A DNA stretch of 64,000 nucleotides from Bin87 sp965220505. GTDB taxonomy: Bacteria; Chloroflexota; Dehalococcoidia; Lucifugimonadales; UBA3495. Position 1 is the first letter of the stretch, and every line of letters starts with the position of its first letter. The position numbers were made by a program, and so were the translations under genes. Below, one piece after another: positions 51,162 to 59,779 of the stretch. The notes under the pieces were generated by a model. That model did no database searches. It saw only the letters and a list, made by a program, of their open reading frames with translations, and had not been told where the DNA came from. The stretch is from contig CBDCQE010000001.1 of assembly GCA_965220505.1 (NCBI GenBank), positions 1,178,001 to 1,242,000 on the forward strand, in the 5' to 3' direction.

Positions 51162-52496
51162 TTAGCGAGTTTGCGTGGCGGCGATGTGGTCGAGTCGGGC
51201 TTGCACCGCGCCGGCGTGGCCCGGCAGGCCCTCGGCCTCGGCGATACGGACGGCGGCGGCGCCCAGATCGGTGAAACGCTGGGGGCTGAGGCCCACCACC
51301 GGCATGGTGCGAAGGAAGTGGTGGACACTCAAGGCGGAACTGAACCGCGCCGTGCCGCCGGTGGGCATAACGTGGGACGGGCCGGCGATGTAGTCACCCA
51401 TCACCTCGGGCGAGAACTCGCCGAGGAAGAGGCCACCGGCGTTGCGCACCTGTCCGGCCCAGGCCCAGGGGTCGGCGACCATGAGGCAAAGGTGCTCGGG
51501 GGCAATGTGGTTGGCGACGGCGATGGCCTCGTCGAAGTCGTCCACCACTACGACGCAGCCCTGCCGTTCCAGCGATTGTCGGATGGTCTCGGCGCGGGGG
51601 TTATCGGCGATTTGCGAGTCCAACTCGGCTTCCACCGCGTCAATCAAGGGTTGGGAGTCGGTGACGAGTATGGCCGAGGCCATGGGGTCGTGCTCGGCCT
51701 GGGCGATGAGATCGGCGGCGCAGAACACGGGATTGGCGGTTTCGTCGGCCAGGAGGATGGTCTCAGTGGGGCCGAACACGCCATCGATGTCCACCTGACC
51801 CTGGACCATGCGCTTCGCGTAGGCCACGAAGACGTTGCCGGGGCCGCAGATCTTATCGACTTTGCGGATGGACTCAGTGCCGTAGGCCAGTGCGCCGATG
51901 GCGGGAACGCCGCCGACCTGGTAGACCGCATCGACGCCGGCGATGCGAGCGGCGGCGAGGACGGTGGAGTTCAACGGCTCCTGGCCGCGACGGGGCGTCG
52001 CAAGCACTACCTCGCTGACCCCGGCGACGCGCGCCGGTATGGCAGTCATCAGCACGGTGGAAGGATACGCGGCGGTGCCTCCAGGGGCGTACAACCCCAC
52101 ACGTTCCAGCGGCCGCACGAGCTCGCCCAAACCGCCACCCAAGTCAACCCAATCGCGGGGCAACGTGGCCTCGTGGAATTCGGTAATGCGGCGGGCGGCT
52201 AGCTCGAGGGCCCGTTTGAGATCATCGGGAGTGGAGTCCCACGCGGATTTCAGGTCGGATTCAGGGATTTGCAGGTCATCCAACTCCGCGTTATCCAGCA
52301 GGCTAGCGTAGCGGCGCACGGCGGAGTCGCCGTCGGCACGAACGTCGCGGAGCATCTGCAGGACGGACGACTCCGGCGTCGCCTCCGCGCCGAACAGGTC
52401 GCGAGTACGCTGCAGGACCGGGTCGGGCAACGACGAGAGATCAAGAGGATCGATGCGGGTCAGAACCGATTCGGCGGCGGAAAGCCCGCGCACCAT
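51162..52496 (-). CDS. hisD: histidinol dehydrogenase
   Basis: A 444-residue HisD, which oxidises histidinol to histidine with two NAD+ and a zinc. Characteristic blocks include GLYAPGGTAAYPSTVLM, GVPAIGALAYGTESI, FGPTETILLADETAN, AQAEHDPMASAIL and the C-terminal HVMPTGGTARFSS. ATG at 52496 is chosen because it begins MVRGLSAAESVL just after the stop of the preceding PLC-like gene (one base apart); the open frame upstream is a shadow. It is the fourth gene of the operon. Confidence 0.95.
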   Translation of the reverse strand: MVRGLSAAESVLTRIDPLDLSSLPDPVLQRTRDLFGAEATPESSVLQMLRDVRADGDSAVRRYASLLDNAELDDLQIPESDLKSAWDSTPDDLKRALELAARRITEFHEATLPRDWVDLGGGLGELVRPLERVGLYAPGGTAAYPSTVLMTAIPARVAGVSEVVLATPRRGQEPLNSTVLAAARIAGVDAVYQVGGVPAIGALAYGTESIRKVDKICGPGNVFVAYAKRMVQGQVDIDGVFGPTETILLADETANPVFCAADLIAQAEHDPMASAILVTDSQPLIDAVEAELDSQIADNPRAETIRQSLERQGCVVVVDDFDEAIAVANHIAPEHLCLMVADPWAWAGQVRNAGGLFLGEFSPEVMGDYIAGPSHVMPTGGTARFSSALSVHHFLRTMPVVGLSPQRFTDLGAAAVRIAEAEGLPGHAGAVQARLDHIAATQTR

Positions 52497-52497
52497 T

Positions 52498-53259
52498 TTA
52501 AGTTGCACTGAGGTACTCCCGGGCCTGGGCCTTGGTTTCGTCGATGACCCGTTGGCGGTAGGTTTCGATGTGTTCGCGGGGGATCCGTTCGTACACTCGC
52601 TCCAGGCTCTGCGGCATATTCTCCAGGAATCCGTCCACCACCTGCTGTACCTCATCGTTGTCGCGGTACATGCGGTTGAGGGCACGCTTGAGGCGTTCCC
52701 AGGTGAAATCCCAACCGAGCAGGCGGGCAACCCAACCGCGCCACTCGTCGATCAGCTCATCCTGCAGGAATTGCAGAGCCGGCATCTGATCCATCGCCGC
52801 GATGGCGTCATTTTCGGCGACAAGGCGGGCGTTTTCGTCGAGAACCACCCGATCCATGTCGAGCTGGAGGGCGCGGTCCCAGATGTGGGACTCGATTTCG
52901 GTGTCGGTGACACGGCTATCGGGAGCGAAGTGGGGGCGGAACATGGTGGTGATCCACGTCTCGTCGGCGACCAAATGGCTCACGTAACCCAGGAGGAAGG
53001 ACCGGGTCTGGGGGGACAAGCCGTTGTTTGAGCCGGCCAGGTGCGGGTGCAGCGCGAACATCTTCTCGACGCCGGCGCCGACGTGGGTGACCGACAGGTC
53101 GGAGAAGTGGGTACGGGCGCGGTCCCACTTGGTCATGGCGCGGATATCCGGCGTAGTCGACCCGAGGTACGCAGCGCCGGGATGGTCGTGGACGTAGCCC
53201 CAGTCCAGATCAATGGCCACTTGCTGGCACACGTAGATGTGCATGGGCAGGTTAGGCAT
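52498..53259 (-). CDS. zinc-dependent phospholipase C-like protein inside the his operon
   Basis: A 253-residue helical protein with features of the zinc-dependent phospholipase C (S1/P1-like) family: an N-terminal MPNLPMHIYVCQQVA, then GAAYLGSTTPDIRAM, RTHFSDL and a middle LLGYVSHLVADETWITTMF, with His and Asp residues at ligand-like places (the N-terminal His, Asp in TPDI, HFSD, HLVAD). No signal peptide is seen, so it would act in the cytoplasm. It overlaps the end of hisG by eight bases and ends one base before hisD, so it is cotranscribed with histidine genes although it has no known place in that pathway. Confidence 0.7.
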   Translation of the reverse strand: MPNLPMHIYVCQQVAIDLDWGYVHDHPGAAYLGSTTPDIRAMTKWDRARTHFSDLSVTHVGAGVEKMFALHPHLAGSNNGLSPQTRSFLLGYVSHLVADETWITTMFRPHFAPDSRVTDTEIESHIWDRALQLDMDRVVLDENARLVAENDAIAAMDQMPALQFLQDELIDEWRGWVARLLGWDFTWERLKRALNRMYRDNDEVQQVVDGFLENMPQSLERVYERIPREHIETYRQRVIDETKAQAREYLSAT

Positions 53260-54271
53260 GATCGGCTTCCTGCCCATTCAACGAGGCGATGCGGTCCATG
53301 AAACCGGCGAATGCCTGGGATTCGCCCTTGAACAGGTAAGACAGTTGGGCAGCGGCGATATCGACCCCGCCGCACTCACGAAGGTGGGTGACGGCGTCCA
53401 GCAGGCGGTTTTTGCGGATCAGCAGGGAGACGGCGTACCAGTCCTCCTCCTCGACGCTGAATACGCGGGCGACGGTGGGGCCCTGGATACCCGCGATTTC
53501 GGGGCGCGCGAGGATCATGGCGCTCACGTCCTCGGCCGAACGGCCCTGGACGTTGGCAGTGATGCGGTAGTACGGGTCGGCACGGAGGTGCGCCTCCAGC
53601 ATCTCGGTGAAGGAGCGAGCGAGTTCGAGGTCGGCGGGGCAGCCGGTTAGCGCGGACGGGTTGGCGATGAGGCAGGCCTGAGAGGAAAGGATCGTGCCGC
53701 CGTCAAGGGTCTTCAGCCGGTTCTCACGGAGTGTGGTTCCGGTGGCCGACAGGTCGGCGATGAGGTCGGCGTATCCGGCGATGGGCGCGGCTTCCAGGGT
53801 ACCGCTGGCGGGCACCAGGGTGAAGTAGTTAATGCCGCGCTCGAACAGGTAGCGACGCAGCAATCGTGGGTACTTGGTGGCGATTCGGAGTTGTTGGCCG
53901 CGCTCGTGAAAGTCCAAGGCCAGATCGGCCAGGTCGTCGATGGACGTTACGTCAAGCCAAGAGTCGGGCACCGCCAGCACGTAGTCGCATCCGCCAAAGC
54001 CGAGGTCTTCCATGACCGGGATCACCGCGTCGTCGTCGTGGCGATATTCCATCAGCCGGTCCAGGCCGGTGATGCCCATCTCTGCGCTGCCCTCCTCCAC
54101 CTTGGTGGTGATGTCCGCAGTGCGTTGAAAGAGCACGTCGATACCGGGCAGAGACGGGATGGATCCGGTATACCGGCGGGAGTTGGGCCGGTTCACCTTG
54201 ACACCACAAGAGGCGAGGAACCTCATCGTGGGTTCGCCCAGTTCTCCGTCGCTTGGTATGACCAGTCTCAA
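53252..54271 (-). CDS. hisG: ATP phosphoribosyltransferase, long form
   Basis: A 339-residue HisG, the first step of histidine synthesis. The catalytic part (about 1-220) has MRLVIPSDGELGEPTMRFL, SAEMGITGLDRLMEY and the phosphate-binding PASGTLEAAPIAGYADLIADL. A C-terminal domain (about 230-320, RITANVQGRSAEDVSAMILA ... VEEEDWYAVSLLIRK) matches the histidine-sensing domain of long HisG. Long forms normally act alone, yet a HisZ-like gene lies directly upstream. It begins 15 bases after that gene and overlaps the next. Confidence 0.93.
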   Translation of the reverse strand: MRLVIPSDGELGEPTMRFLASCGVKVNRPNSRRYTGSIPSLPGIDVLFQRTADITTKVEEGSAEMGITGLDRLMEYRHDDDAVIPVMEDLGFGGCDYVLAVPDSWLDVTSIDDLADLALDFHERGQQLRIATKYPRLLRRYLFERGINYFTLVPASGTLEAAPIAGYADLIADLSATGTTLRENRLKTLDGGTILSSQACLIANPSALTGCPADLELARSFTEMLEAHLRADPYYRITANVQGRSAEDVSAMILARPEIAGIQGPTVARVFSVEEEDWYAVSLLIRKNRLLDAVTHLRECGGVDIAAAQLSYLFKGESQAFAGFMDRIASLNGQEADHA

Positions 54272-54286
54272 GCCGATGCCCCCGGT

Positions 54287-55696
54287 TTAAACCGTGACCG
54301 TTCGTGCAAAATCGAAATGGGCGCTGTTTCCGCCCACGTCCAGAACGGCGATATCTCCCCGGTCCCGGATGTCGGCGGCGGCGCGCAAGGCGGCGGCGTT
54401 GGAGTCTTCAGCAAGGGGAGCAACGAGGACGGCGTCACGGTCGGGATGCGGGTGATCAGCTTCAGGCATCGCGGCGAGCAATGCCTCCAGCGTGCACGCG
54501 AATCCCAGGGCAGGCACGGCACCCTCCCCGCCGAGGGCGCGAGCCAAAGCATCGTACCGTCCGCCGCCTCCCAATGACGCATCGTCGTCGCCCCGAACGA
54601 GGTCGAAGATAATGCCGTTGTAGTAGGCGATACCGCGGGCCAGGGAGAAATCGATTTCCAATCGCCCAGACACCGCTGGGTCCCCGCCGATAAGTACGGT
54701 AAGCTCGATGAGCCGGTCGATGGCGTGGGTGTCCGCCCCGGTAGCGGCGACGATGGATTGCGCCTGGGAAAGCGCGTTGGCGGGATCCCCCTTGACGCCG
54801 GCCAGTTGGCCGGCGAGCGCGAGGCCGCGTTCTACGGCGTCGGAGGCATCGCCGCCGCGCAACTTGCGCAGCAGGCGGTCGACGATTTCGTCGGGCGAAC
54901 GACGACCCAGGGGCATATCCGCAGAGGTGTTCCAACGCATGAAACCGGCCAGCACGGAGCGGGCCGCGCCGTCGGGCAGGCCGTTGACCGCGACGGCCAG
55001 GTGTTTCTCTTCGTCGGGAAGGCCGATTCCTGAGACGACGTGCAACTCGGCGGCACGCTGCAGGGTGGACGCCAGGCTGTCGCGTCCCTCGCCGATGCGG
55101 TTCATGTTGGCCACGATGAACTCACGGGCGCGGTCGGAAAGTCCGACGGTGTCCAACACGCTGTCCAGAACGTCGAGGTCGGCCAGGCGGATGCGATAAT
55201 CGGGGATGCCCAGTTGGGCGGGAATGCCGGCAGCCAAGGTCACGAGTTCAGCGTCGGCGAGGATGCTGTTGGACCCGACCAGCTCGGCGCCGACCTGGGT
55301 GAACTGCCCGGTGTCGGCGGCGCTGCCGGTGTCGTAGCGGAAGACCGGGCCGCAGTACTGCCAGCGGACCAAGGGCGGGTCGTCGCTGCCCCCGTTGATC
55401 TCCAGGTAATGCCGCATGATCGCGGAGGTGAACTCGGGGCGCAGGCTGACCGCGTTGGAGCCCGGATCAACGAAGGAATACATCTGGGATGCCAGGTCGC
55501 CGCCGGATTTGCGCAGGAAAAGCTCGGTGGTCTCCAGCACCGGGACTTCCAGCGCGGAGTAGCCGAAGCGCCCGATGAAGTCGGCAAGACGACGCTCCAC
55601 CTCATGCTTGCGCTGGCGCGCGGCGGCGTCGAAATCACGCATGCCGGGCAGGCGGCGCACCGGGTTAGGACGGACGGGAACAGCGGCGGAAATCAT
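54287..55696 (-). CDS. hisZ: HisZ-like ATP phosphoribosyltransferase regulatory subunit (HisRS paralogue)
   Basis: A 469-residue class II synthetase-like protein. It has the HisRS/HisZ core blocks VRRLPGMRDFDAAARQRKHE, EVPVLETTELFLRK, LRPEFTSAIMRHYL, CGPVFRYDTGSAADTGQFTQ, ARGIAYYNGIIFDLVRG and LGGGGRYDALARALGGEG. The second HisRS signature is altered (GIAYY in place of GLDYY) and the C-terminal part (about 420-469) is shorter than a full anticodon-binding domain, so HisZ fits better than a true histidyl-tRNA synthetase. It is the first gene of the his operon. Confidence 0.8.
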   Translation of the reverse strand: MISAAVPVRPNPVRRLPGMRDFDAAARQRKHEVERRLADFIGRFGYSALEVPVLETTELFLRKSGGDLASQMYSFVDPGSNAVSLRPEFTSAIMRHYLEINGGSDDPPLVRWQYCGPVFRYDTGSAADTGQFTQVGAELVGSNSILADAELVTLAAGIPAQLGIPDYRIRLADLDVLDSVLDTVGLSDRAREFIVANMNRIGEGRDSLASTLQRAAELHVVSGIGLPDEEKHLAVAVNGLPDGAARSVLAGFMRWNTSADMPLGRRSPDEIVDRLLRKLRGGDASDAVERGLALAGQLAGVKGDPANALSQAQSIVAATGADTHAIDRLIELTVLIGGDPAVSGRLEIDFSLARGIAYYNGIIFDLVRGDDDASLGGGGRYDALARALGGEGAVPALGFACTLEALLAAMPEADHPHPDRDAVLVAPLAEDSNAAALRAAADIRDRGDIAVLDVGGNSAHFDFARTVTV

Positions 55697-55965
55697 CGGT
55701 CACTATTTTACCACCAAGAGGCTGAGGAGTCGGTTTACGAAACGGGCTACTTTGGAACGGTCGATCTCGATTTACCGGTAGGTTAGACGACCGTGGTAAA
55801 AATGGATATGAAAATCATCTACCGTGTCCAAAGCAGACCACCGTATCCCACGCCGTTCGGTGGCTGCAGCGGATCGCCGGCGGCAAACTCACGGTCGGTG
55901 CGGTGAGGAATTGCTGGGTTTTTTTGAGTCTTGCTCGGGGGTAATCATTTTGGGCCGCCTGACTT

Positions 55966-57135
55966 TTAAACCTCTTCCTCGTTGCCTTCTTCTACAAAGA
56001 CGTTCACGACGGGCGTGATTGCCTCGATGAACATTCGCACAGTATCGGCAATTTCCTCACTGAAACCATCGGTTAGCGTAGCGACTCCTACAGTCGCTAG
56101 GAGACGATTCTGCTCAATTTCGTGCGTTCCACACGGAAGAATACCAGCTAACGCGCTCGCCAAATCATATCCTTCGTACCAGAATTCAACGTCAGCGCGC
56201 CAATCCTTGGATCCATCTTGCGGCCAAAGATTAATGCGGTATGACATACCGTTCCAATTGGCCCAGGGCGTCCGCGAATACCATAGGTGGTAATAACGCC
56301 CGCCATTTGAGTGGCGCCCAGCCCATTTGCTCCTTCTGTTGGGCTTGATTTCACTCGGCAATCCACTTATGGCTAGATCCCTAACCCTATAGAGGAAAGG
56401 TGTTGATTCGTGGTCGATGCTCTGCCGGAATGTGCGGCTCAGTTTCTCGCCCAAACTGCTACGGCCCAGCGACTGCGCTTTATTCGCGTTGTCCCCCACC
56501 GTCACCATAAAATCTTCGCTCGCGGGCAAGGGGATGATGGTTGACGCTTGAACAAACAGAGTGTTTGTTTGCTGGTCGTGGTAAGGCACCAACTGGATGC
56601 AAGTTATCAGGTCCGCGTTTGGCGATTTCTCGTTCAACCATAGGGACGCAGAGGTTACTTGCGGCGCGAAGCGATGGCTAACCAAGATGATGCGCTGGTC
56701 ATTGTTCAAAGCATTGAGGTCATCAGCATTGAGATGCTGCAACAGCCGCTCAATCGCTTCGTCTTCCGACGTTTCGCCGTATGCAGCCAGCATACTAACA
56801 ACCTTCTCAGCAGTGACGTTGTGCAAATAGCTGGCATATTTGATGGCCTGCCAGTGCGCGTCGGCTCCAGTGTCGTCGCGTTTTAGTTCTATGACGACCA
56901 GTTTACCGTCACCGTCCACTGCTAACAGATCCAGACGCTCGTTAATGAGATCAAAACCGCTGAACTCCTTACCGATTATCAACAAGTCGTCTCCCAGAAT
57001 GTCGGGATGAGCGGCAATCCATTCTTGGATGTCCCGACGCTCTTTCCATCCGAGGCTGGCAAAGTCTTTCTCCGGGATGGCCTGAGCTTCTTGGCTATCC
57101 GGGTTTATACGGAACATTTTGGGTTCGCCGCTCAT
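55966..57135 (-). CDS. PD-(D/E)XK nuclease-like protein (NucS/DUF91-type)
   Basis: A 389-residue protein. The N-terminal half contains a nuclease core: WIAAHPDILGDDLLIIGKEF, then ERLDLLAVDGDGKLVVIELK, where the Asp, Glu and Lys form the typical PD-(D/E)XK site, followed by QAIKYASYL. The C-terminal half (about 230-370) resembles DUF4268-like regions (RRSKWAGRHSNGGRYYHLWY). ATG at 57135 has AAGGA twelve bases ahead. The gene is plainly less GC-rich than its neighbours and its 5' side is bordered by a dispersed palindrome, signs of transfer. Such proteins occur in defence islands; the target is unknown. Confidence 0.75.
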   Translation of the reverse strand: MSGEPKMFRINPDSQEAQAIPEKDFASLGWKERRDIQEWIAAHPDILGDDLLIIGKEFSGFDLINERLDLLAVDGDGKLVVIELKRDDTGADAHWQAIKYASYLHNVTAEKVVSMLAAYGETSEDEAIERLLQHLNADDLNALNNDQRIILVSHRFAPQVTSASLWLNEKSPNADLITCIQLVPYHDQQTNTLFVQASTIIPLPASEDFMVTVGDNANKAQSLGRSSLGEKLSRTFRQSIDHESTPFLYRVRDLAISGLPSEIKPNRRSKWAGRHSNGGRYYHLWYSRTPWANWNGMSYRINLWPQDGSKDWRADVEFWYEGYDLASALAGILPCGTHEIEQNRLLATVGVATLTDGFSEEIADTVRMFIEAITPVVNVFVEEGNEEEV

Positions 57136-57160
57136 AACGGTTGTCCTTTGGGGTGACTGG

Positions 57161-57180
57161 ATTCCGGCTTTCGCCGGAAT
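57161..57180. repeat. dispersed palindrome ATTCCGGC-TTTC-GCCGGAAT
   Basis: The same palindrome as at 2880 in the opposite orientation, followed by GAC. It lies between the nuclease gene and an SDR gene. Confidence 0.8.
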
Positions 57181-57194
57181 GACGCTGGTGGTGG

Positions 57195-57977
57195 CTACGG
57201 ATGCGCATTCAACCCGCCGTCGATGTAGACGGGTTGGCCGGAGGGGTAGTCGCAGTGGGGGGAGCAGAGGTAGACCAGCATGGCCGCGAGGTCGCGGGGG
57301 TGCCCTTTGCGACGCATGGGCGTGTAACGGACGAGGAGTTCCTCGCGCTGGGTTTCGAGGGGGATGTCTTCGGCGGTTGACCAGCCCGACCCGACGGCGT
57401 TGACTCGGATCTCGCTGCGGCCCCACTCGACGGCCAGCGAACGGGTGAGCGACAGAACGGCGGCCTGGGTCGCGCTGTACACGGAGCAATTGATGACCGC
57501 GCGCTCGGCCAGGTTGGAGATGACGTTGACGATGCGACCGTACTGCTGGTCCAGCATGCGCTGTCCAACGGCCTGGCTGAGCATGAAGGTTGCGCGGACG
57601 TTCCGGGCGTGCAACTCGTCCCACTCGGCGAGGTCGATTTCGGCAGCGGGCTTGGCGAAAAAGCTGCGGGTGTCGTTGAGCAGAATGTCGACCCGGGGAT
57701 GGAAAGTGGAGAAGGCATGGACAGCCGCCGAGGCTCCATCCGGCGTGTCCCAACGGCCCACGTGACGGCCGGTGTCGCGGCCGGAGACGGCGGTCACTGC
57801 ATTTGCGATGGCATCGGCGGCCGCAGCGTGGCGAGCCAAGGCGAAGACTGAAGCGCCGGCCTCGGCCAGGGCGGCGGCCAGGAAAGGCGATTCATCGCCG
57901 CCGGCTGAGGCGACGATGGCGGTTTGGCCGGACAGGCTGAACTCGGACGGGAGACGGGCTTGGGACGAGATTGCCAC
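57195..57977 (-). CDS. SDR-family protein with a degenerate active site
   Basis: A 260-residue protein with the SDR fold order (LSGQTAIVASAGGDESPFL, VDILLNDTRSFF, VINCSVYSATQAAVLSL, VNAVGSGW, YIDGGLN). Key positions deviate: the cofactor loop lacks the TGxxxGIG pattern, the NNAG motif is replaced by LNDTR, and the catalytic YxxxK reads YSATQ, with Gln in place of Lys. It is probably not an ordinary oxidoreductase. The only start is GTG at 57977, inside a dispersed repeat, and no ribosome site is visible. It lies 57 bases after another SDR gene on the same strand. Confidence 0.75.
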   Translation of the reverse strand: MAISSQARLPSEFSLSGQTAIVASAGGDESPFLAAALAEAGASVFALARHAAAADAIANAVTAVSGRDTGRHVGRWDTPDGASAAVHAFSTFHPRVDILLNDTRSFFAKPAAEIDLAEWDELHARNVRATFMLSQAVGQRMLDQQYGRIVNVISNLAERAVINCSVYSATQAAVLSLTRSLAVEWGRSEIRVNAVGSGWSTAEDIPLETQREELLVRYTPMRRKGHPRDLAAMLVYLCSPHCDYPSGQPVYIDGGLNAHP

Positions 57978-58000
57978 GTCGCTACGCTCCTCGCAATGAC
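57969..58000. repeat. dispersed repeat GATTGCCACGTCGCTACGCT...CAATGAC
   Basis: A 32-bp element GATTGCCACGTCGCTACGCT then CCTCGCAATGAC, a common bacterial intergenic repeat, related to the shorter copy at 12684. It overlaps the start of the degenerate SDR gene and supplies its GTG. Confidence 0.65.
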
Positions 58001-58034
58001 GGATAGGTAATGGCTTTCAAGTGGAGATGACGGG

Positions 58035-58850
58035 TTACGGTTCCAGCGCCGCGATGGGAGCATGGCCGGTGGGCGTGATGCCGGCGGCCAGGCCCGCGCC
58101 GTCGAGGATGAACATCTCGCCGGTCATATAGTCGGAGGCATCGGAGGCGAGGAAAACGGCGATGGGTCCGAGGTCCTCGGGTTTTCCCAACTTACCGGTG
58201 GGTAGGAAATCACCGGACTGAGGCAAGGTTCGGTTGATCTCCGCACCGGGATCTATGGTGGGAATGAAGCCGGGGACGATGCTGTTTGCCGTGATGCCAT
58301 ACCGGGCCAGGCTGAAAGAGAGGACACGGGTCAACTGGATTACGCCGCCCTTGGAGGTGCAGTACATGTAGATGTCGCGGCCGCCGCGGAGGCCGAAACC
58401 GGATGCTACGTTGATGATCTTGCCCTTGCCGGCGTCGGCCATGGGTTTGGCAGCGGCGCGGGCGCAGTAGAAAGCGCCGGAAAGGTTGACCGACATGGCC
58501 GAATCCCAGTCTTCGTCGGTGATCTCCCAGATGGGCTTGAGGACGTTGTCGGCGACCATGGCGGCGTTGTTGATGAGCACGTCGACGCGGCCAAAGCGAG
58601 TCATTGCCGCGCCAATCAGCGCATCGGCATCGGCAGATCTTGAGACGTCAGTGGGAACCGCGATGGCGTCCTGGCCGGCGGCGATCACCTCGTCGCGGGC
58701 CGCCTCGATGGGACCGGGACGGCGCCCGGCGATAGCGAGGTTCGCGCCGGAGCGGGTGAGGGCGCGCACCATCTCGAGCCCGAGACCGGTCCCGCCGCCG
58801 GTGATGACGACGACCTTGCCATCGAGATACAGGTTTTCAAGCATGGCCAT
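58035..58850 (-). CDS. short-chain dehydrogenase/reductase
   Basis: A 271-residue classical SDR with a complete site: VVITGGGTGLGLEMVRAL (cofactor), VLINNAAM, ASGFG with the catalytic Ser, and YCTSKGGVIQL with Tyr and Lys, then PGFIPTIDPG. Residues after the second strand (AGRRPGPIEA) with Arg suggest NADP(H) preference. The substrate is unknown; acyl-CoA or sugar-alcohol oxidation are possible. The start is ATG at 58850 or 58844; just upstream is a dispersed repeat, so the ribosome site is weak. Confidence 0.88.
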   Translation of the reverse strand: MAMLENLYLDGKVVVITGGGTGLGLEMVRALTRSGANLAIAGRRPGPIEAARDEVIAAGQDAIAVPTDVSRSADADALIGAAMTRFGRVDVLINNAAMVADNVLKPIWEITDEDWDSAMSVNLSGAFYCARAAAKPMADAGKGKIINVASGFGLRGGRDIYMYCTSKGGVIQLTRVLSFSLARYGITANSIVPGFIPTIDPGAEINRTLPQSGDFLPTGKLGKPEDLGPIAVFLASDASDYMTGEMFILDGAGLAAGITPTGHAPIAALEP

Positions 58851-58854
58851 CACT

Positions 58855-58884
58855 TACATTGATGCACAGGATAAACAGGATTTG
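58855..58884. repeat. dispersed repeat ACATTGATG...ACAGGAT...ACAGGATTT
   Basis: TTACATTGATG-CACAGGATAA-ACAGGATTTG between the SDR gene and birA; a relative of the elements at 5199, 14349 and 59688. Confidence 0.65.
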
Positions 58885-59673
58885 CTATGAGTGGATTACG
58901 GTTCGCAGAGTAATATCACCGGCGGTGAGGGTCAACAACTCGCCGACCTCGGTGCGGAGCAGGAGGTTACCATGCTCATCGATGTCCTCGGCGAGGCCCG
59001 TATCCGCAGCGCCGTGGTGGGTGATGGTCACGCGTTGGCCCAGCGTATCCAGCCAACGGCGCCATTCGGCGATGGGAGACCGGCCGCGTCGCAGGTCCAG
59101 GTACAGGGCGTCCATGTGCTGCAGGACCCGCCGCAGCAGTTCGGCGCGGTCGATTTCCGCTTCGGCAGCGTGGTTCAGGCTGGTGGCAGTGGCGGCTATT
59201 TCCGGGTCAGCGTATACGTCCAGGACGACGTTGATGCCGATACCCACGATGGCGTGTTGCACCTGAGCACCGGACAGCGCGCTCTCGGCGAGGATGCCAG
59301 CGACCTTACGTCCGCCGATCATGACGTCGTTGGGCCACTTGATGGACGGATGGAGCCCGGCAACCTGACGGATCGACCGGGCCACGGCCACGCCGGCCAA
59401 CGGACTGAGCAAGGGCAAGGCATCAGGATCCGGCCGGAAGAGAACGGAGAAGTAGAGGTTGCCTTCGTCAGATATCCAGCGCCGGCCCATGCGCCCACGG
59501 CTGGCACTCTGCGTCTCCGCAACGACGACCGCGCCCTCTTCGGCGCCAGTGCGGGCCCACTCCGCAACATCGTCCATGGTGGACCCGGTAGACTGGTAGA
59601 AGCGCACATTCCGGCCGATCACGGCGGTGTAGAGGCCGGAGCGTAACATTTGGGCGACGATGGAAGGGGGCAA
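58885..59673 (-). CDS. birA: biotin--[acetyl-CoA-carboxylase] ligase
   Basis: A 262-residue biotin protein ligase of the group without a DNA-binding domain. The catalytic core contains STGSTMDDVAEWA, the biotinyl-AMP loop SRGRMGRRW, then IKWPNDVMIGGRKVAGIL, VGIGINV and a C-terminal SH3-like domain (GQRVTITHHG ... LTLTAGDITL). It attaches biotin to carboxylase carrier proteins in the cytoplasm. It starts 106 bases after glyS on the same strand, with a dispersed repeat in between. Confidence 0.93.
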   Translation of the reverse strand: MPPSIVAQMLRSGLYTAVIGRNVRFYQSTGSTMDDVAEWARTGAEEGAVVVAETQSASRGRMGRRWISDEGNLYFSVLFRPDPDALPLLSPLAGVAVARSIRQVAGLHPSIKWPNDVMIGGRKVAGILAESALSGAQVQHAIVGIGINVVLDVYADPEIAATATSLNHAAEAEIDRAELLRRVLQHMDALYLDLRRGRSPIAEWRRWLDTLGQRVTITHHGAADTGLAEDIDEHGNLLLRTEVGELLTLTAGDITLRTVIHS

Positions 59674-59687
59674 GACGAGAAGCCGGT

Positions 59688-59720
59688 TTTACATCGATGT
59701 ACAGGATAGACAGGATATTT
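59688..59720. repeat. dispersed repeat ACATCGATG...ACAGGATAG...ACAGGATATTT
   Basis: TTTACATCGATG-TACAGGATAG-ACAGGATATTT between birA and glyS; the fourth clear copy of this element in the window. Confidence 0.7.
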
Positions 59721-59779
59721 CAGGCCCGCGTCTTGAATCGGCAACGTTCAAGATGGCGCAGTCCCGTGCGATGATGGGC

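Noticed and set aside
54287..55696. Authentic histidyl-tRNA synthetase
   Set aside because: The GLDYY signature is altered, the C-terminal domain is short and the gene leads a histidine operon; HisZ fits better, though not with certainty.
57136..57753. A long N-terminal extension of the PD-(D/E)XK nuclease
   Set aside because: The extension translates a dispersed repeat and runs antisense-like through the SDR gene; the ATG at 57135 has a ribosome site.
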